Assembly (NCBI GenBank): GCA_937901055.1
Contig: CALCGO010000033.1
Location: 1 to 16,978 of the forward strand
Direction of reading: 5' to 3'
DNA length: 16,978 bases
Source of the DNA: an uncultured Rhodobacterales bacterium
GTDB taxonomy: Bacteria > Pseudomonadota > Alphaproteobacteria > Rhodobacterales > Rhodobacteraceae
Part shown: piece after piece, positions 1 through 8,932 of the stretch
Layout of the letters: each line of letters begins with the position of its first letter
Numbering within the stretch: the stretch's first letter is position 1
The notes under the pieces: generated by a model
Databases searched by the model: none
What the model was told of the DNA's origin: nothing
What the model saw: only the letters and a program-made list of their open reading frames with translations
Made by a program: the position numbers and the translations under genes

Positions 1-1211
1 TCGCTGTGACCGTGTTTGCGCGGTTCTTCATAGGCTGGCTGGTTGACCGGATCGGTCCCAGATTGTCCTATACATACCTATTGGTATTCGGCGCCTTTCC
101 CGTAGCGGGTATCGGCCTTGCGGACAGTTTCGAGAGCTTCCTGTTCTTCCGCCTGCTGATCGGTATCATCGGTGCTTCCTTCGTTATTACGCAATACCAC
201 ACATCTGTGATGTTCGCGCCTAACGTCGTTGGAACAGCCAACGCGACAAGCGCTGGATGGGGTAACCTTGGTGGTGGTGTAACGCAGCTGGTTATGCCGT
301 TGATCTTCTCAGGTGTTATCATTCTATTTGGCGTAACTGACGCAGCTGCTTGGCGTATTTCCATGGTTGCCGTTGGTATCGTGATTTTCCTTGTTGGTAT
401 CGCGTACTACTTCCTGACGCAGGATGCGCCGGACGGTAACTACAAAGAGTTGCGCGCCAAGGGCATGATGCCGAAGAAGGAAAAGGTTACAGGTGCGTAC
501 TTTAAAGCAATGGCAGATTACCGCGTTTGGGTTCTGTTCCTGATCTACGGTGCCTGTTTCGGTATCGAGCTGACAGTGAACAACACCGCCGCGCTGTACT
601 TCTTTGATTACTTTGATGTGAACCTTGTTACAGCTGGCGCCATCGCGGCCTCGTTTGGTCTGATGAACATCTTCGCCCGTACGCTGGGCGGCATCTTCGG
701 CGATAACTTCGGCGCCCTATGGGGCCTTAAAGGCCGGACATTCTGGTTGTTCATCGTTCTGATGGGCGAAGGCATCGCACTGATGATCTTTAGCCAGATG
801 AACGTCCTGTTCCTCGCTATTCCGATGTTGATCATCTTCTCGCTGTTCACACAAATGGCGGAAGGCGCGACCTACTCGGTTGTTCCGTTCATCAACAAGA
901 AAGCACTTGGCGCAGTTGCCGGTGTTGTTGGTGCTGGTGGTAACGCTGGTGCGGTGGCTGCGGGCTTTTTGTTCAAAGGCGCGATGGAATGGAACGACGT
1001 GTTCTTCACAATCGGTGTGGTCGTGACGATCGCTTCCTTCCTGACATTCTTCGTCCGGTTCTCTCCAGAACAGGAAGCCGAAGAAGAGGCGTTATTTGAA
1101 AAAGCAAACATGGATCTGCTGCAAATCCGTGCTGACCGGGCGAACGACGCTCTGATGCACTCGGCACAGGTCGTTGCGGACTACAACGCATCACACCAAG
1201 AAAAAGTCTGA
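1..1211 (+). CDS. narK: NarK1-type nitrate transporter (MFS, NNP family), 5' end cut by window
   Basis: Nitrate uptake protein of the nitrate/nitrite porter family in the inner membrane. The frame is open to the left edge, and the first GTG (base 6) falls inside transmembrane helix 2, so the N-terminus (roughly the first helix and a half) is missing. Seen in the sequence: the helix-2 arginine (codon 21-23) in FARFFIGWLVDRIGPR, nitrate signature 1 (AGWGNLGGGVTQLVMP), the helix-8 arginine (codon 678-680) in FARTLGGIFGD, and signature 2 (AGVVGAGGNAGAVAAG). The glycine-rich GWGNLGGG form is that of NarK1/NRT2-type members, which are known as proton-nitrate symporters. The symport mechanism here is inferred from that class. 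The C-terminus is a charged cytoplasmic tail. A second, different NarK follows 67 bases downstream. Confidence 0.92.
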   Translation, partial: AVTVFARFFIGWLVDRIGPRLSYTYLLVFGAFPVAGIGLADSFESFLFFRLLIGIIGASFVITQYHTSVMFAPNVVGTANATSAGWGNLGGGVTQLVMPLIFSGVIILFGVTDAAAWRISMVAVGIVIFLVGIAYYFLTQDAPDGNYKELRAKGMMPKKEKVTGAYFKAMADYRVWVLFLIYGACFGIELTVNNTAALYFFDYFDVNLVTAGAIAASFGLMNIFARTLGGIFGDNFGALWGLKGRTFWLFIVLMGEGIALMIFSQMNVLFLAIPMLIIFSLFTQMAEGATYSVVPFINKKALGAVAGVVGAGGNAGAVAAGFLFKGAMEWNDVFFTIGVVVTIASFLTFFVRFSPEQEAEEEALFEKANMDLLQIRADRANDALMHSAQVVADYNASHQEKV

Positions 1212-1225
1212 TTAATAAAGAAAAC

Positions 1226-1248
1226 GGGTGGGCCATCATGGCCTGCCC
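1226..1248 (+). other. Hairpin between the two narK genes
   Basis: GGGTGGGCC pairs with GGCCTGCCC across a five-base loop (ATCAT), giving nine pairs of which two are G-U. No T run follows, so it is not a typical intrinsic terminator. It ends 18 bases before the Shine-Dalgarno of the second narK. A role in mRNA processing or stability is inferred only. Confidence 0.5.
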
Positions 1249-1278
1249 AATCCTACCTACTCAAATGAGGAGACAGAA

Positions 1279-2886
1279 ATGGGAAAAGATCTAAGAAACT
1301 GGACACCGGACGACGAGGCCTTTTGGGCGTCGACCGGTAAGTCCATCGCCACGCGAAATCTATGGATTTCGATCCCCAGCCTACTAAGCGGCTTTGCTGT
1401 TTGGCTTTACTGGGGCATTATCACTGTGCAGATGCTGAACCTCGGGTTCGATTTTGCCAAATCCGATCTGTTCACATTGGGTGCGATTGCAGGTATTTCG
1501 GGTGCGACGCTTCGTATTCCTTCAACCTTCTTTATCCGTATCGCGGGTGGACGAAATACAATCTTCTTTACCACCGCACTGCTTATGATCCCCGCCTTGT
1601 GGGCCGGTATCGCGCTGCAAAACCCTGATACTTCGCTTACAACGTTCCAGATTTTGGCGCTGTTGTCCGGTATCGGTGGCGGTAACTTCGCATCTTCCAT
1701 GTCCAACATCAGCTTCTTCTATCCGAAGAAAAAGATTGGTTATGCGCTGGGTATGAATGCTGGCTTGGGTAACTTCGGTGTTACAACCATGCAGATCGTT
1801 ATTCCGCTGGTTATGACTATGGGTATCTTCGGCGGCGACGCTCTGATCCTCGAGCAAACATCAGGTTGGATGCTTGGTAAAATTCCTGCGGGCACTGAAA
1901 CATACATCCACAATGCTGGTCTTGTATGGTTGGTTCTTCTTGTTCCACTAGCCTTCCTTGGCTGGTTCGGCATGAACAACATCCGTGACGAACATGTGTC
2001 CCCTGACATTCCAAACCCGCTTGGCGCATTCGCGATCATGACAGGGATGCTTCTAATCGGTCTTGTGACTGCAACATTCGGTCTTTGGCTGATGCTTCCA
2101 GAAGCTGCACACGGTTCGGGCTTTGGTGTTTCCAAATGGATTGTTCTGCCAATCGTTATCGCATTGACAGTAGTCTTGCTGAAAATGATCCCGGGCGCAG
2201 TTGGTCAAAACCTGACACGTCAGTACGCGATCTTTAAGAACAAGCACACATGGGCGATGACGATCATCTACATCATGACTTTCGGCTCGTTCATTGGTTA
2301 CTCGGCAGCGTTGCCGCTGACTATCAAAGTTGTGTTTGGCTTCCAGCACGTTGAAATCGACGGCATCATGAACCACGACCTTGTGAACCCTAACGGCCCT
2401 TCGGCCTTGATGTTCGCATGGATGGGTCCATTCATCGGCGCACTTATCCGCCCGATCGGTGGTATGATGGCTGACAAACTGGGTGGCGCGCGCGTTACAC
2501 AGTGGATCTCGTTTGCGATGGTCGGTTCTGCACTTGGTCTGGCTTGGATTTTGCAACAGGCGTATGTTTCTGCTACACCTGAAACATTCTTCCTGCCATT
2601 CATGGTCTTGTTCCTGATCTTGTTCGCGGCAACTGGCCTTGGTAACGGTTCCACATTCCGGACTATCGGAATGGTGTTCAACAAAGAGCAAACAGGTCCG
2701 GTTCTAGGTTGGACTTCGGCTGTGGCTGCCTACGGCGCCTTCATCATCCCGAAAGTATTCGGCGAGCAGATGGGTGCAGGCACACCACAATATGCCCTTT
2801 ACGGTTTCGCGGTTTTCTATGCCGTTTGTATCGCCATTAATTGGTGGTTCTATATGCGCCCTAACGCGTATGTTAAAAACCCATAG
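1279..2886 (+). CDS. narK: NarK2-type nitrate/nitrite transporter (MFS)
   Basis: Full-length 535-residue membrane transporter resembling E. coli NarK. Members of this class exchange nitrate for nitrite, which suits a cytoplasm-facing nitrate reductase. Visible features: helix-2 GATLRIPSTF with Arg79 (equivalent to the E. coli NarK substrate arginine near 89), signature 1 GMNAGLGNFGVTTMQIVIP (about 158-176), helix-8 GALIRPIGGMMADKLGG with Arg391 (equivalent to Arg305), and signature 2 GPVLGWTSAVAAYGAF (about 473-488). The frame is open back to a GTG at 1228, but that codon lies in a hairpin; the ATG at 1279 has a good Shine-Dalgarno (GAGGAGA, 1267-1273) and starts with a normal soluble tail before helix 1. 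It is longer than E. coli NarK, partly through the loop before about residue 210. Next gene is narG after 75 bases. Confidence 0.93.
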   Translation: MGKDLRNWTPDDEAFWASTGKSIATRNLWISIPSLLSGFAVWLYWGIITVQMLNLGFDFAKSDLFTLGAIAGISGATLRIPSTFFIRIAGGRNTIFFTTALLMIPALWAGIALQNPDTSLTTFQILALLSGIGGGNFASSMSNISFFYPKKKIGYALGMNAGLGNFGVTTMQIVIPLVMTMGIFGGDALILEQTSGWMLGKIPAGTETYIHNAGLVWLVLLVPLAFLGWFGMNNIRDEHVSPDIPNPLGAFAIMTGMLLIGLVTATFGLWLMLPEAAHGSGFGVSKWIVLPIVIALTVVLLKMIPGAVGQNLTRQYAIFKNKHTWAMTIIYIMTFGSFIGYSAALPLTIKVVFGFQHVEIDGIMNHDLVNPNGPSALMFAWMGPFIGALIRPIGGMMADKLGGARVTQWISFAMVGSALGLAWILQQAYVSATPETFFLPFMVLFLILFAATGLGNGSTFRTIGMVFNKEQTGPVLGWTSAVAAYGAFIIPKVFGEQMGAGTPQYALYGFAVFYAVCIAINWWFYMRPNAYVKNP

Positions 2887-2899
2887 AATCGTGAACTAT

Positions 2900-2943
2900 G
2901 GTGCCGGCGTTTTGTCCCCTCTTTTCGCCGGCACCGACTTTTT
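2900..2943 (+). terminator. Terminator-like hairpin (possible attenuator) between narK and narG
   Basis: GGTGCCGGCG (2900-2909) and CGCCGGCACC (2926-2935) form a perfect ten-pair GC-rich stem around a 16-base pyrimidine-rich loop, followed after three bases by five T (2939-2943). This has the form of an intrinsic terminator. It lies only 18 bases before the narG start, leaving no room for a new promoter, so partial read-through or a processing/stability role is more likely than full termination. Confidence 0.65.
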
Positions 2944-2961
2944 AAACATGGAGAGAATGAA

Positions 2962-5900
2962 ATGAGCCACTTACTGGACAGGCTGAATTTCCTAAAAAGC
3001 AATAGCGTAGGAACATTCGCAGACGGCCACGGCAATACCACGGACGAGAACCGTGACTGGGAAGACACTTATCGCAATCGTTGGCGTCACGACAAAATCG
3101 TTCGCTCGACCCACGGTGTGAACTGCACGGGTTCGTGTAGCTGGAAGATTTATGTAAAATCCGGCATTGTTACATGGGAAACCCAACAAACAGATTATCC
3201 GCGCACCCGCGCCGGAATGCCAAACCACGAACCACGCGGCTGTGCCCGTGGTGCCTCGTACAGCTGGTATCTATATTCCGCCAACCGCGTGAAAACTCCG
3301 CTGATCCGCGCTCGTATGCTGAAAAGCTATCGCAAGATGCGCGCAAACAATTCCCCGATCGAAGCTTGGACAAAGCTGCAAGAAGATCCGATCCTTCGCG
3401 CTGATTATGTAAAATCACGCGGTAAAGGCGGTTTCGTTCGTGCCGATTGGGAAGAAGCAACAGAAATTATCGCAGCTGCTAACGCCTATACTGCCAAAAC
3501 ATACGGTCCAGACCGCGTATTCGGGTTCTCTCCAATCCCGGCTATGTCGATGGTTTCCTATGCTGCTGGCTCGCGTTACTTGTCCCTTCTGGGCGGCACC
3601 GCGATGAGTTTCTACGACTGGTATTGCGATCTGCCACCGGCCTCGCCGATGACATGGGGTGAGCAAACAGACGTTCCTGAATCCGCTGACTGGTATAACG
3701 CTGGCTTCCTGCTTCTTTGGGGCTCCAACGTTCCACAGACACGTACGCCCGACGCGCACTTCTATACAGAAGCCCGCTACCGCGGTACCAAATCCGCTGT
3801 TATCTCGCCGGATTATTCCGAAGCCGCCAAATTTGGCGACATCTGGATGGCCCCAAAAGCCGGTACGGACAGCGCCTTGTCGATGGCTATGGGCCACGTC
3901 ATCCTTCGCGAATTCCATCTGGACCGTCAGGCGAAATACTTCGAAGATTACGCACGTCAATATACCGACATGCCGATGCTTGTTGTTATGGAAGAAAAAG
4001 ACGGCAAGCTTGTTCCAGGCCGCCAGCTGCGTGCTGACGACCTTAAAGGCAAACTTGGCCAAGAGAAGAACCCCGAGTGGAAAACTGTCGCGATTGACGG
4101 CACATCCGGTGATCTGGTTCCACCAAACGGTTCCGTAGGTTTCCGTTGGGACGGTTCCAAGAAGTGGAACCTTGAAGAACGCGCCACAGACAAAGACACC
4201 AACCTCAAACTGTCGTTGATCCTTGAAGAGGACCACGACGACGTTGTTGGCGTTGATTTCCCCTACTTCGGTGGTGAAGCGACGGAACACTTTGTAAATT
4301 GTGAGCATCCAGAAGTTCTGACCCGCAACATTCCGGTGAAGAAAGTTCAGCTGGAAGACGGCGAAGCCCTAGTGGCAACCGTGTTCGATCTGTTCTGTGC
4401 TAACTACGGTCTTGATCGTGGTCTTGGCGGCGAATGGGTGTCGAAAGACTTTAATGACGACATCCCGTTCACACCTGCATGGGCCGAGAAAATCACTGGC
4501 GTACCACGTGACCAAATCATTCAGGTAGCGCGTGAATTCGCCCAGAATGCCGAAGACACCAACGGTAAGTCGATGATCATCCTCGGGGCTGGTTTGAACC
4601 ACTGGTACCACATGGACATGAACTATCGTGGTATCATCAACATGCTGGTCATGTGTGGTGCAGTCGGTCAATCCGGTGGTGGTTGGAGCCACTATGTTGG
4701 TCAGGAAAAGCTGCGTCCACAAACCGGCTGGCAGCCACTGGCATTCGCGCTTGATTGGGCACGTCCGCCACGGCATATGAACTCCACCTCGGCTTGGTAT
4801 GCACACACCAACCAGTGGCGTTATGAAACGTTAACGTCGGATGAAATCCTTTCTCCGACGGCACCTGAGGGCGACTGGAAAGACGTCAGCATGATCGACT
4901 ACAACATCCGTGCGGAACGCATGGGTTGGTTGCCGTCGGCCCCGTCTTTGAAAACCAATCCGCTGGAAGTTGTGAAAGCCGCGAAAGCGGAAGGCATGGA
5001 CACCAAGGACTACATTGCCAAGAATCTGGTATCAGGCGATCTGGAAATGTCGTGCGAAGATCCGGATGCACCGGAAAACTGGCCGCGTAACCTGTTTGTC
5101 TGGCGTTCAAACCTGCTGGGTTCTTCGGGTAAAGGCCATGAATACTTCCTCAAGCACCTATTGGGCACCGATCACGGTGTTCTAGGAAAAGACCTTGGCG
5201 AAGAAGGTGGTCAAAAACCGATCGAGGCCAAATGGCATGACGAAGCGCCAGAAGGTAAACTCGACCTGTTGGTGACAATTGACTTCCGTATGTCCACAAC
5301 GGCTGTGTATTCAGACATCGTTCTTCCTACCGCTTCTTGGTACGAGAAAGACGATCTGAACACATCTGACATGCACCCGTTCATTCACCCGCTACAAGCG
5401 GCTGTTGATCCGGCGTATGAAAGCCGTTCGGATTGGGAAATCTTTAAGTCTATCGCCAAGAAGTTCTCGGAAATCGTACCGGGTTACTTGGGCGAAGAAA
5501 CTGATGTTGTGGCACTTCCATTGCTGCACGATACCCCTGCCGAAATCGCGCAGGATCAGGTTAAAGACTGGAAGAAAGGCGAATGTGAACTAATTCCGGG
5601 CAAAACCGCCCCGAATTATGTAGAAGTTCAACGGGATTACCCGAACCTCTACAAGCGTTTCACATCTGTTGGCCCTCTGATGGAGAAAGTCGGCAACGGC
5701 GGTAAAGGCATCGCTTGGGACACCAAAGTCGAAATGCATCACCTGAAAGACTTGAACGGTGTTGTAACTGATGAAGGTGTAACCAAAGGCATGGCGAAAC
5801 TCGACACGGCTATTGATGCCGCCGAGATGATCCTGATGCTGGCCCCTGAAACCAACGGTGAAGTTGCGGTTAAAGCATGGCACGAGCTTGAAAAAGCCAC

Positions 5901-6699
5901 GGGTCGCGAGCACGCACACTTGGCATTGCCGAAAGAGGATGAGAAAATCCGCTTCCGCGATATTGCAGCACAACCACGGAAAATCATTTCCAGCCCAACG
6001 TGGTCTGGCATTGAATCCGAGGAAGTCTGCTACAACGCTGGCTACACCAACGTCCACGAGTTGATCCCTTGGCGTACCTTGTCTGGTCGCCAACAGCTTT
6101 ACCAAGATCACTTGTGGATGCGTGCATTCGGTGAGGGTTTCTGTACCTATCGTCCTCCGGTCGATCTGAAAACGATCACCAAAGACGTGAACACTGCGGA
6201 ACAGAATAACGAACCGCACGTGGTCCTGAACTTCATCACGCCGCACCAAAAATGGGGTATCCACTCCACTTATTCGGACAACCTGTTGATGCTAACGCTC
6301 AACCGTGGTGGTCCGGTGGTCTGGATGTCGGAAGTTGACGCCAAGAAAGCCAAGCTGGTCGATAATGACTGGGTCGAGGCTTATAACGTCAACGGTGCGC
6401 TAACAGCCCGTGTTGTTGTTTCGCAGCGGATGAAAGAAGGCACCTTGTTCATGTATCACGCTCAAGAAAAGATCGTGAACGTGCCGGGGTCTGAACAGAC
6501 TGGTCTTCGTGGCGGTATCCACAACTCGGTTACCAGAACGACGCTTAAACCGACCCATATGATTGGTGGCTATGCCCAGCAGTCCTACGGGTTCAACTAC
6601 TACGGAACAGTTGGGTCCAACCGCGATGAATTCGTGATTGTACGTAAGCTGACCAAGGTCGACTGGCTCGATGAGCCGGCAAAAGGAGGGCAGAGCTAA
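2962..6699 (+). CDS. narG: Respiratory nitrate reductase alpha subunit
   Basis: Catalytic subunit of membrane-bound nitrate reductase; it reduces nitrate to nitrite at a molybdenum bis-MGD centre in the cytoplasm. The 1245 residues match the E. coli NarG length (1247) and align along the whole protein. The FS0 cluster ligands are present as His51, Cys55, Cys59 and Cys94 (HGVNCTGSC and later EPRGC), two residues offset from E. coli. FYDWYCDLPPASP (217-229) carries the aspartate expected to ligate Mo. Highly conserved stretches include GSNVPQTRTPDAHF, NPRNLF-like PRNLFVWRSNLLGSSGKGHE and the C-terminal HMIGGYAQQSYGFNYYG. There is no twin-arginine leader, as expected for the cytoplasmic-facing Nar type. 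The start has a Shine-Dalgarno GGAGAG at 2950-2955. The stop TAA shares one base with the narH ATG. Confidence 0.98.
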   Translation: MSHLLDRLNFLKSNSVGTFADGHGNTTDENRDWEDTYRNRWRHDKIVRSTHGVNCTGSCSWKIYVKSGIVTWETQQTDYPRTRAGMPNHEPRGCARGASYSWYLYSANRVKTPLIRARMLKSYRKMRANNSPIEAWTKLQEDPILRADYVKSRGKGGFVRADWEEATEIIAAANAYTAKTYGPDRVFGFSPIPAMSMVSYAAGSRYLSLLGGTAMSFYDWYCDLPPASPMTWGEQTDVPESADWYNAGFLLLWGSNVPQTRTPDAHFYTEARYRGTKSAVISPDYSEAAKFGDIWMAPKAGTDSALSMAMGHVILREFHLDRQAKYFEDYARQYTDMPMLVVMEEKDGKLVPGRQLRADDLKGKLGQEKNPEWKTVAIDGTSGDLVPPNGSVGFRWDGSKKWNLEERATDKDTNLKLSLILEEDHDDVVGVDFPYFGGEATEHFVNCEHPEVLTRNIPVKKVQLEDGEALVATVFDLFCANYGLDRGLGGEWVSKDFNDDIPFTPAWAEKITGVPRDQIIQVAREFAQNAEDTNGKSMIILGAGLNHWYHMDMNYRGIINMLVMCGAVGQSGGGWSHYVGQEKLRPQTGWQPLAFALDWARPPRHMNSTSAWYAHTNQWRYETLTSDEILSPTAPEGDWKDVSMIDYNIRAERMGWLPSAPSLKTNPLEVVKAAKAEGMDTKDYIAKNLVSGDLEMSCEDPDAPENWPRNLFVWRSNLLGSSGKGHEYFLKHLLGTDHGVLGKDLGEEGGQKPIEAKWHDEAPEGKLDLLVTIDFRMSTTAVYSDIVLPTASWYEKDDLNTSDMHPFIHPLQAAVDPAYESRSDWEIFKSIAKKFSEIVPGYLGEETDVVALPLLHDTPAEIAQDQVKDWKKGECELIPGKTAPNYVEVQRDYPNLYKRFTSVGPLMEKVGNGGKGIAWDTKVEMHHLKDLNGVVTDEGVTKGMAKLDTAIDAAEMILMLAPETNGEVAVKAWHELEKATGREHAHLALPKEDEKIRFRDIAAQPRKIISSPTWSGIESEEVCYNAGYTNVHELIPWRTLSGRQQLYQDHLWMRAFGEGFCTYRPPVDLKTITKDVNTAEQNNEPHVVLNFITPHQKWGIHSTYSDNLLMLTLNRGGPVVWMSEVDAKKAKLVDNDWVEAYNVNGALTARVVVSQRMKEGTLFMYHAQEKIVNVPGSEQTGLRGGIHNSVTRTTLKPTHMIGGYAQQSYGFNYYGTVGSNRDEFVIVRKLTKVDWLDEPAKGGQS

Positions 6700-8219
6700 T
6701 GAAAGTTCGTGCACAAATAGGCATGGTGCTTAACCTCGATAAATGTATCGGGTGTCACACTTGCTCCGTCACTTGTAAGAACGTCTGGACCAGTCGCGAC
6801 GGTGTTGAATACGCTTGGTTCAACAACGTCGAAACCAAACCCGGCATTGGCTACCCGAAAGATTGGGAAAACCAGAAGCGTTGGAATGGTGGCTGGACAC
6901 GCACAAAATCCGGCAAACTGCACCCAAAACAAGGTGCGAAATGGCGGATTTTGGCGAATATCTTCGGCAATCCAGACCTGCCGGAAATCGACGACTTCTA
7001 TGAACCGTTTGATTTCGATTACGACCACCTGAAGTCGGCTCCTGAAATGGATGCGTTCCCAACGGCACGCCCTCGTTCCAGAATTACCGGCGAGCGGATG
7101 GAGAAAATCGAGTGGGGTCCAAACTGGGAAGAAATTCTTGGTGGCGAGTTCGAAAAACGCTCGAAGGACTACAACTTCGATGGCATCCAGAAGGAAATCT
7201 ATGGCGAGTATGAAAATACTTTCATGATGTACCTTCCTCGCCTTTGTGAGCACTGCTTGAACCCTACGTGCGTAGCATCCTGCCCATCCGGCGCGATCTA
7301 CAAACGCGAAGACGACGGCATCGTTCTGATCGACCAAGACAAATGTCGCGGTTGGCGGATGTGTGTATCGGGCTGCCCATACAAAAAGATCTACTACAAC
7401 TGGGAATCCGGAAAATCCGAGAAATGCACATTCTGCTACCCTCGTATTGAATCCGGTCTACCGACTGTATGTTCGGAAACTTGTGTTGGCCGTATCCGCT
7501 ACCTTGGCGTGATGTTGTACGATGCAGACAAGATTCAAGAAGCCGCTTCGGTTGAAGGTGAACAGGATCTATATGACGCCCAGCTTGGTGTGTTCCTTGA
7601 CCCGAATGACCCCGAAGTTCAGGCCGCCGCCCGTGAGGAAGGCATCCCTGAAGCTTGGATCAAATCCGCGATCGACAGCCCTGTGTGGAAAATGGCGATG
7701 GACTGGAAGATTGCCTTCCCGCTGCATCCTGAATACCGCACCCTGCCAATGGTTTGGTATATCCCGCCACTCAGCCCCATCCAGAATGCGGCCGAAGCTG
7801 GTGCCATCTCTACCAACAACAACATGCCGGACGTACAGTCCTTGCGTATTCCGGTGAAATATCTGGCCAATATGCTGACAGCAGGTGACGAGGCCCCTGT
7901 GGTCACGGCGCTGGAACGGATGCTAGCCATGCGTGCCTACATGCGCTCAAAAACTGTTGATGGTGTTGTTGATCTGGGTATTGCCAAACAAGTTGGCCTG
8001 ACCCCGCTGGAAATCGAAGACATGTACAAAATCATGGCGATCGCAGACTACGAGGAACGTTTCAAAGTGCCCACAACGCACCGCGAAGCTGTCGAAGATG
8101 CGTACGACATGAAGGGCGGATGTGGCTTTACCGATGGTAACGGATGTTCCACCGGCAACAGCGGCAAGAAGATCTTCGGTTCACGTAAATTCGTGGTTCC
8201 GACTGGAGGTGCACGATGA
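6699..8219 (+). CDS. narH: Respiratory nitrate reductase beta subunit (Fe-S)
   Basis: Electron-transfer subunit linking NarI hemes to NarG. At 506 residues it matches the family (E. coli 512). Four cysteine groups are visible: Cys16/19/22/26 (CIGCHTCSVTC), Cys183/186/191/195 (CEHCLNPTCVASC), Cys216/222/226 with Trp219 in CRGWRMC, and Cys243/246/258/262. The tryptophan replacing a cysteine in the third group is the hallmark of NarH and explains the single [3Fe-4S] centre beside three [4Fe-4S] clusters. The C-terminal GGCGFTDGNGC segment also occurs in E. coli NarH. The start overlaps the narG stop by one base and has AGGAGGG at 6684-6690. The stop overlaps narJ by four bases (ATGA), indicating translational coupling and stoichiometric synthesis. 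Confidence 0.98.
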   Translation: MKVRAQIGMVLNLDKCIGCHTCSVTCKNVWTSRDGVEYAWFNNVETKPGIGYPKDWENQKRWNGGWTRTKSGKLHPKQGAKWRILANIFGNPDLPEIDDFYEPFDFDYDHLKSAPEMDAFPTARPRSRITGERMEKIEWGPNWEEILGGEFEKRSKDYNFDGIQKEIYGEYENTFMMYLPRLCEHCLNPTCVASCPSGAIYKREDDGIVLIDQDKCRGWRMCVSGCPYKKIYYNWESGKSEKCTFCYPRIESGLPTVCSETCVGRIRYLGVMLYDADKIQEAASVEGEQDLYDAQLGVFLDPNDPEVQAAAREEGIPEAWIKSAIDSPVWKMAMDWKIAFPLHPEYRTLPMVWYIPPLSPIQNAAEAGAISTNNNMPDVQSLRIPVKYLANMLTAGDEAPVVTALERMLAMRAYMRSKTVDGVVDLGIAKQVGLTPLEIEDMYKIMAIADYEERFKVPTTHREAVEDAYDMKGGCGFTDGNGCSTGNSGKKIFGSRKFVVPTGGAR

Positions 8220-8923
8220 GCGTCACATTCAAAGCCCTCTCGGTTTTGCTAAGCTATCCCAGCGACGACCTTAAGGCCGCCGTTGGGGAGATACGCGAGA
8301 TCATCGCCAGCGAAGGTATCCTGTCACAGGATGCCGTCGCTGCTATGCAGCCGCTTCTGGCCGATATGGAAAAGTTCGATGTGTACGAATTGCAGGAACG
8401 GTTCGTTGTGCTGTTCGATCGTTCCCGCACCTTGTCCTTGAACCTGTTTGAGCACGTGCACGGTGAAAGCCGTGACCGTGGCCCTGCAATGGTTGATTTG
8501 CTTGAAACCTACCGCGCTGGTGGTTTCGATCTGGTCAGCACCGAATTGCCGGACCATTTGCCAATCTTGCTAGAATTCCTTTCAAATCGTCCAATGGATG
8601 AAGCGAAAGAAATGCTGGAAGACGCGGGTCACATTATCGCGGCCTTGGCTGAACGCCTGCACCGCCGTGAAAGCAACTACGCAGCTGTTTTGGCCGCATT
8701 GGCTGAATTTGCGGGCGTAGAAGCATCCAGCGAAATGGTTCAGGAACTTCTGACCGTCAAAGACGACGATCCAGAAGACCTCGAGGCCCTAGACGATGTC
8801 TGGGAAGAAGCCGAGGTTACTTTCGGACCCGATCCAAACGCAGGCTGTCCCGTTTCGCGCGACATTCTAGCCAACATGGACATCCCCGCCAACACGCAGC
8901 CAGCCGCTGCAATGAACGAATAG
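8216..8923 (+). CDS. narJ: Nitrate reductase molybdenum cofactor assembly chaperone
   Basis: Private cytoplasmic chaperone that binds apo-NarGH, allows Mo cofactor insertion and delays membrane docking; it is not part of the final enzyme. The 235-residue, mainly helical acidic protein carries the family core LFEHVHGESRDRGPAMVDLL (78-97) and ELPDHLPILLEF (110-121), both recognisable in E. coli NarJ. The C-terminal part is acidic (DDDPEDLEALDDVWEEAE region) and poorly conserved, as usual. The ATG overlaps the narH stop and has GGAGGT at 8205-8210. Its stop codon overlaps the Shine-Dalgarno of narI. Confidence 0.96.
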   Translation: MSVTFKALSVLLSYPSDDLKAAVGEIREIIASEGILSQDAVAAMQPLLADMEKFDVYELQERFVVLFDRSRTLSLNLFEHVHGESRDRGPAMVDLLETYRAGGFDLVSTELPDHLPILLEFLSNRPMDEAKEMLEDAGHIIAALAERLHRRESNYAAVLAALAEFAGVEASSEMVQELLTVKDDDPEDLEALDDVWEEAEVTFGPDPNAGCPVSRDILANMDIPANTQPAAAMNE

Positions 8924-8932
8924 GAGGCGACA

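Noticed and set aside
1228..1278. Extended GTG start for the second narK (17 extra residues)
   Set aside because: The GTG lies in a hairpin and has no ribosome site; ATG 1279 has a good one at normal spacing.
3415..4308. Long open frame (297 codons) on the - strand opposite narG, and similar ones opposite narH and narK
   Set aside because: narG is certain over this stretch by motif and full-length similarity. The reverse frames have no recognisable domain and arise from codon bias of the real genes.
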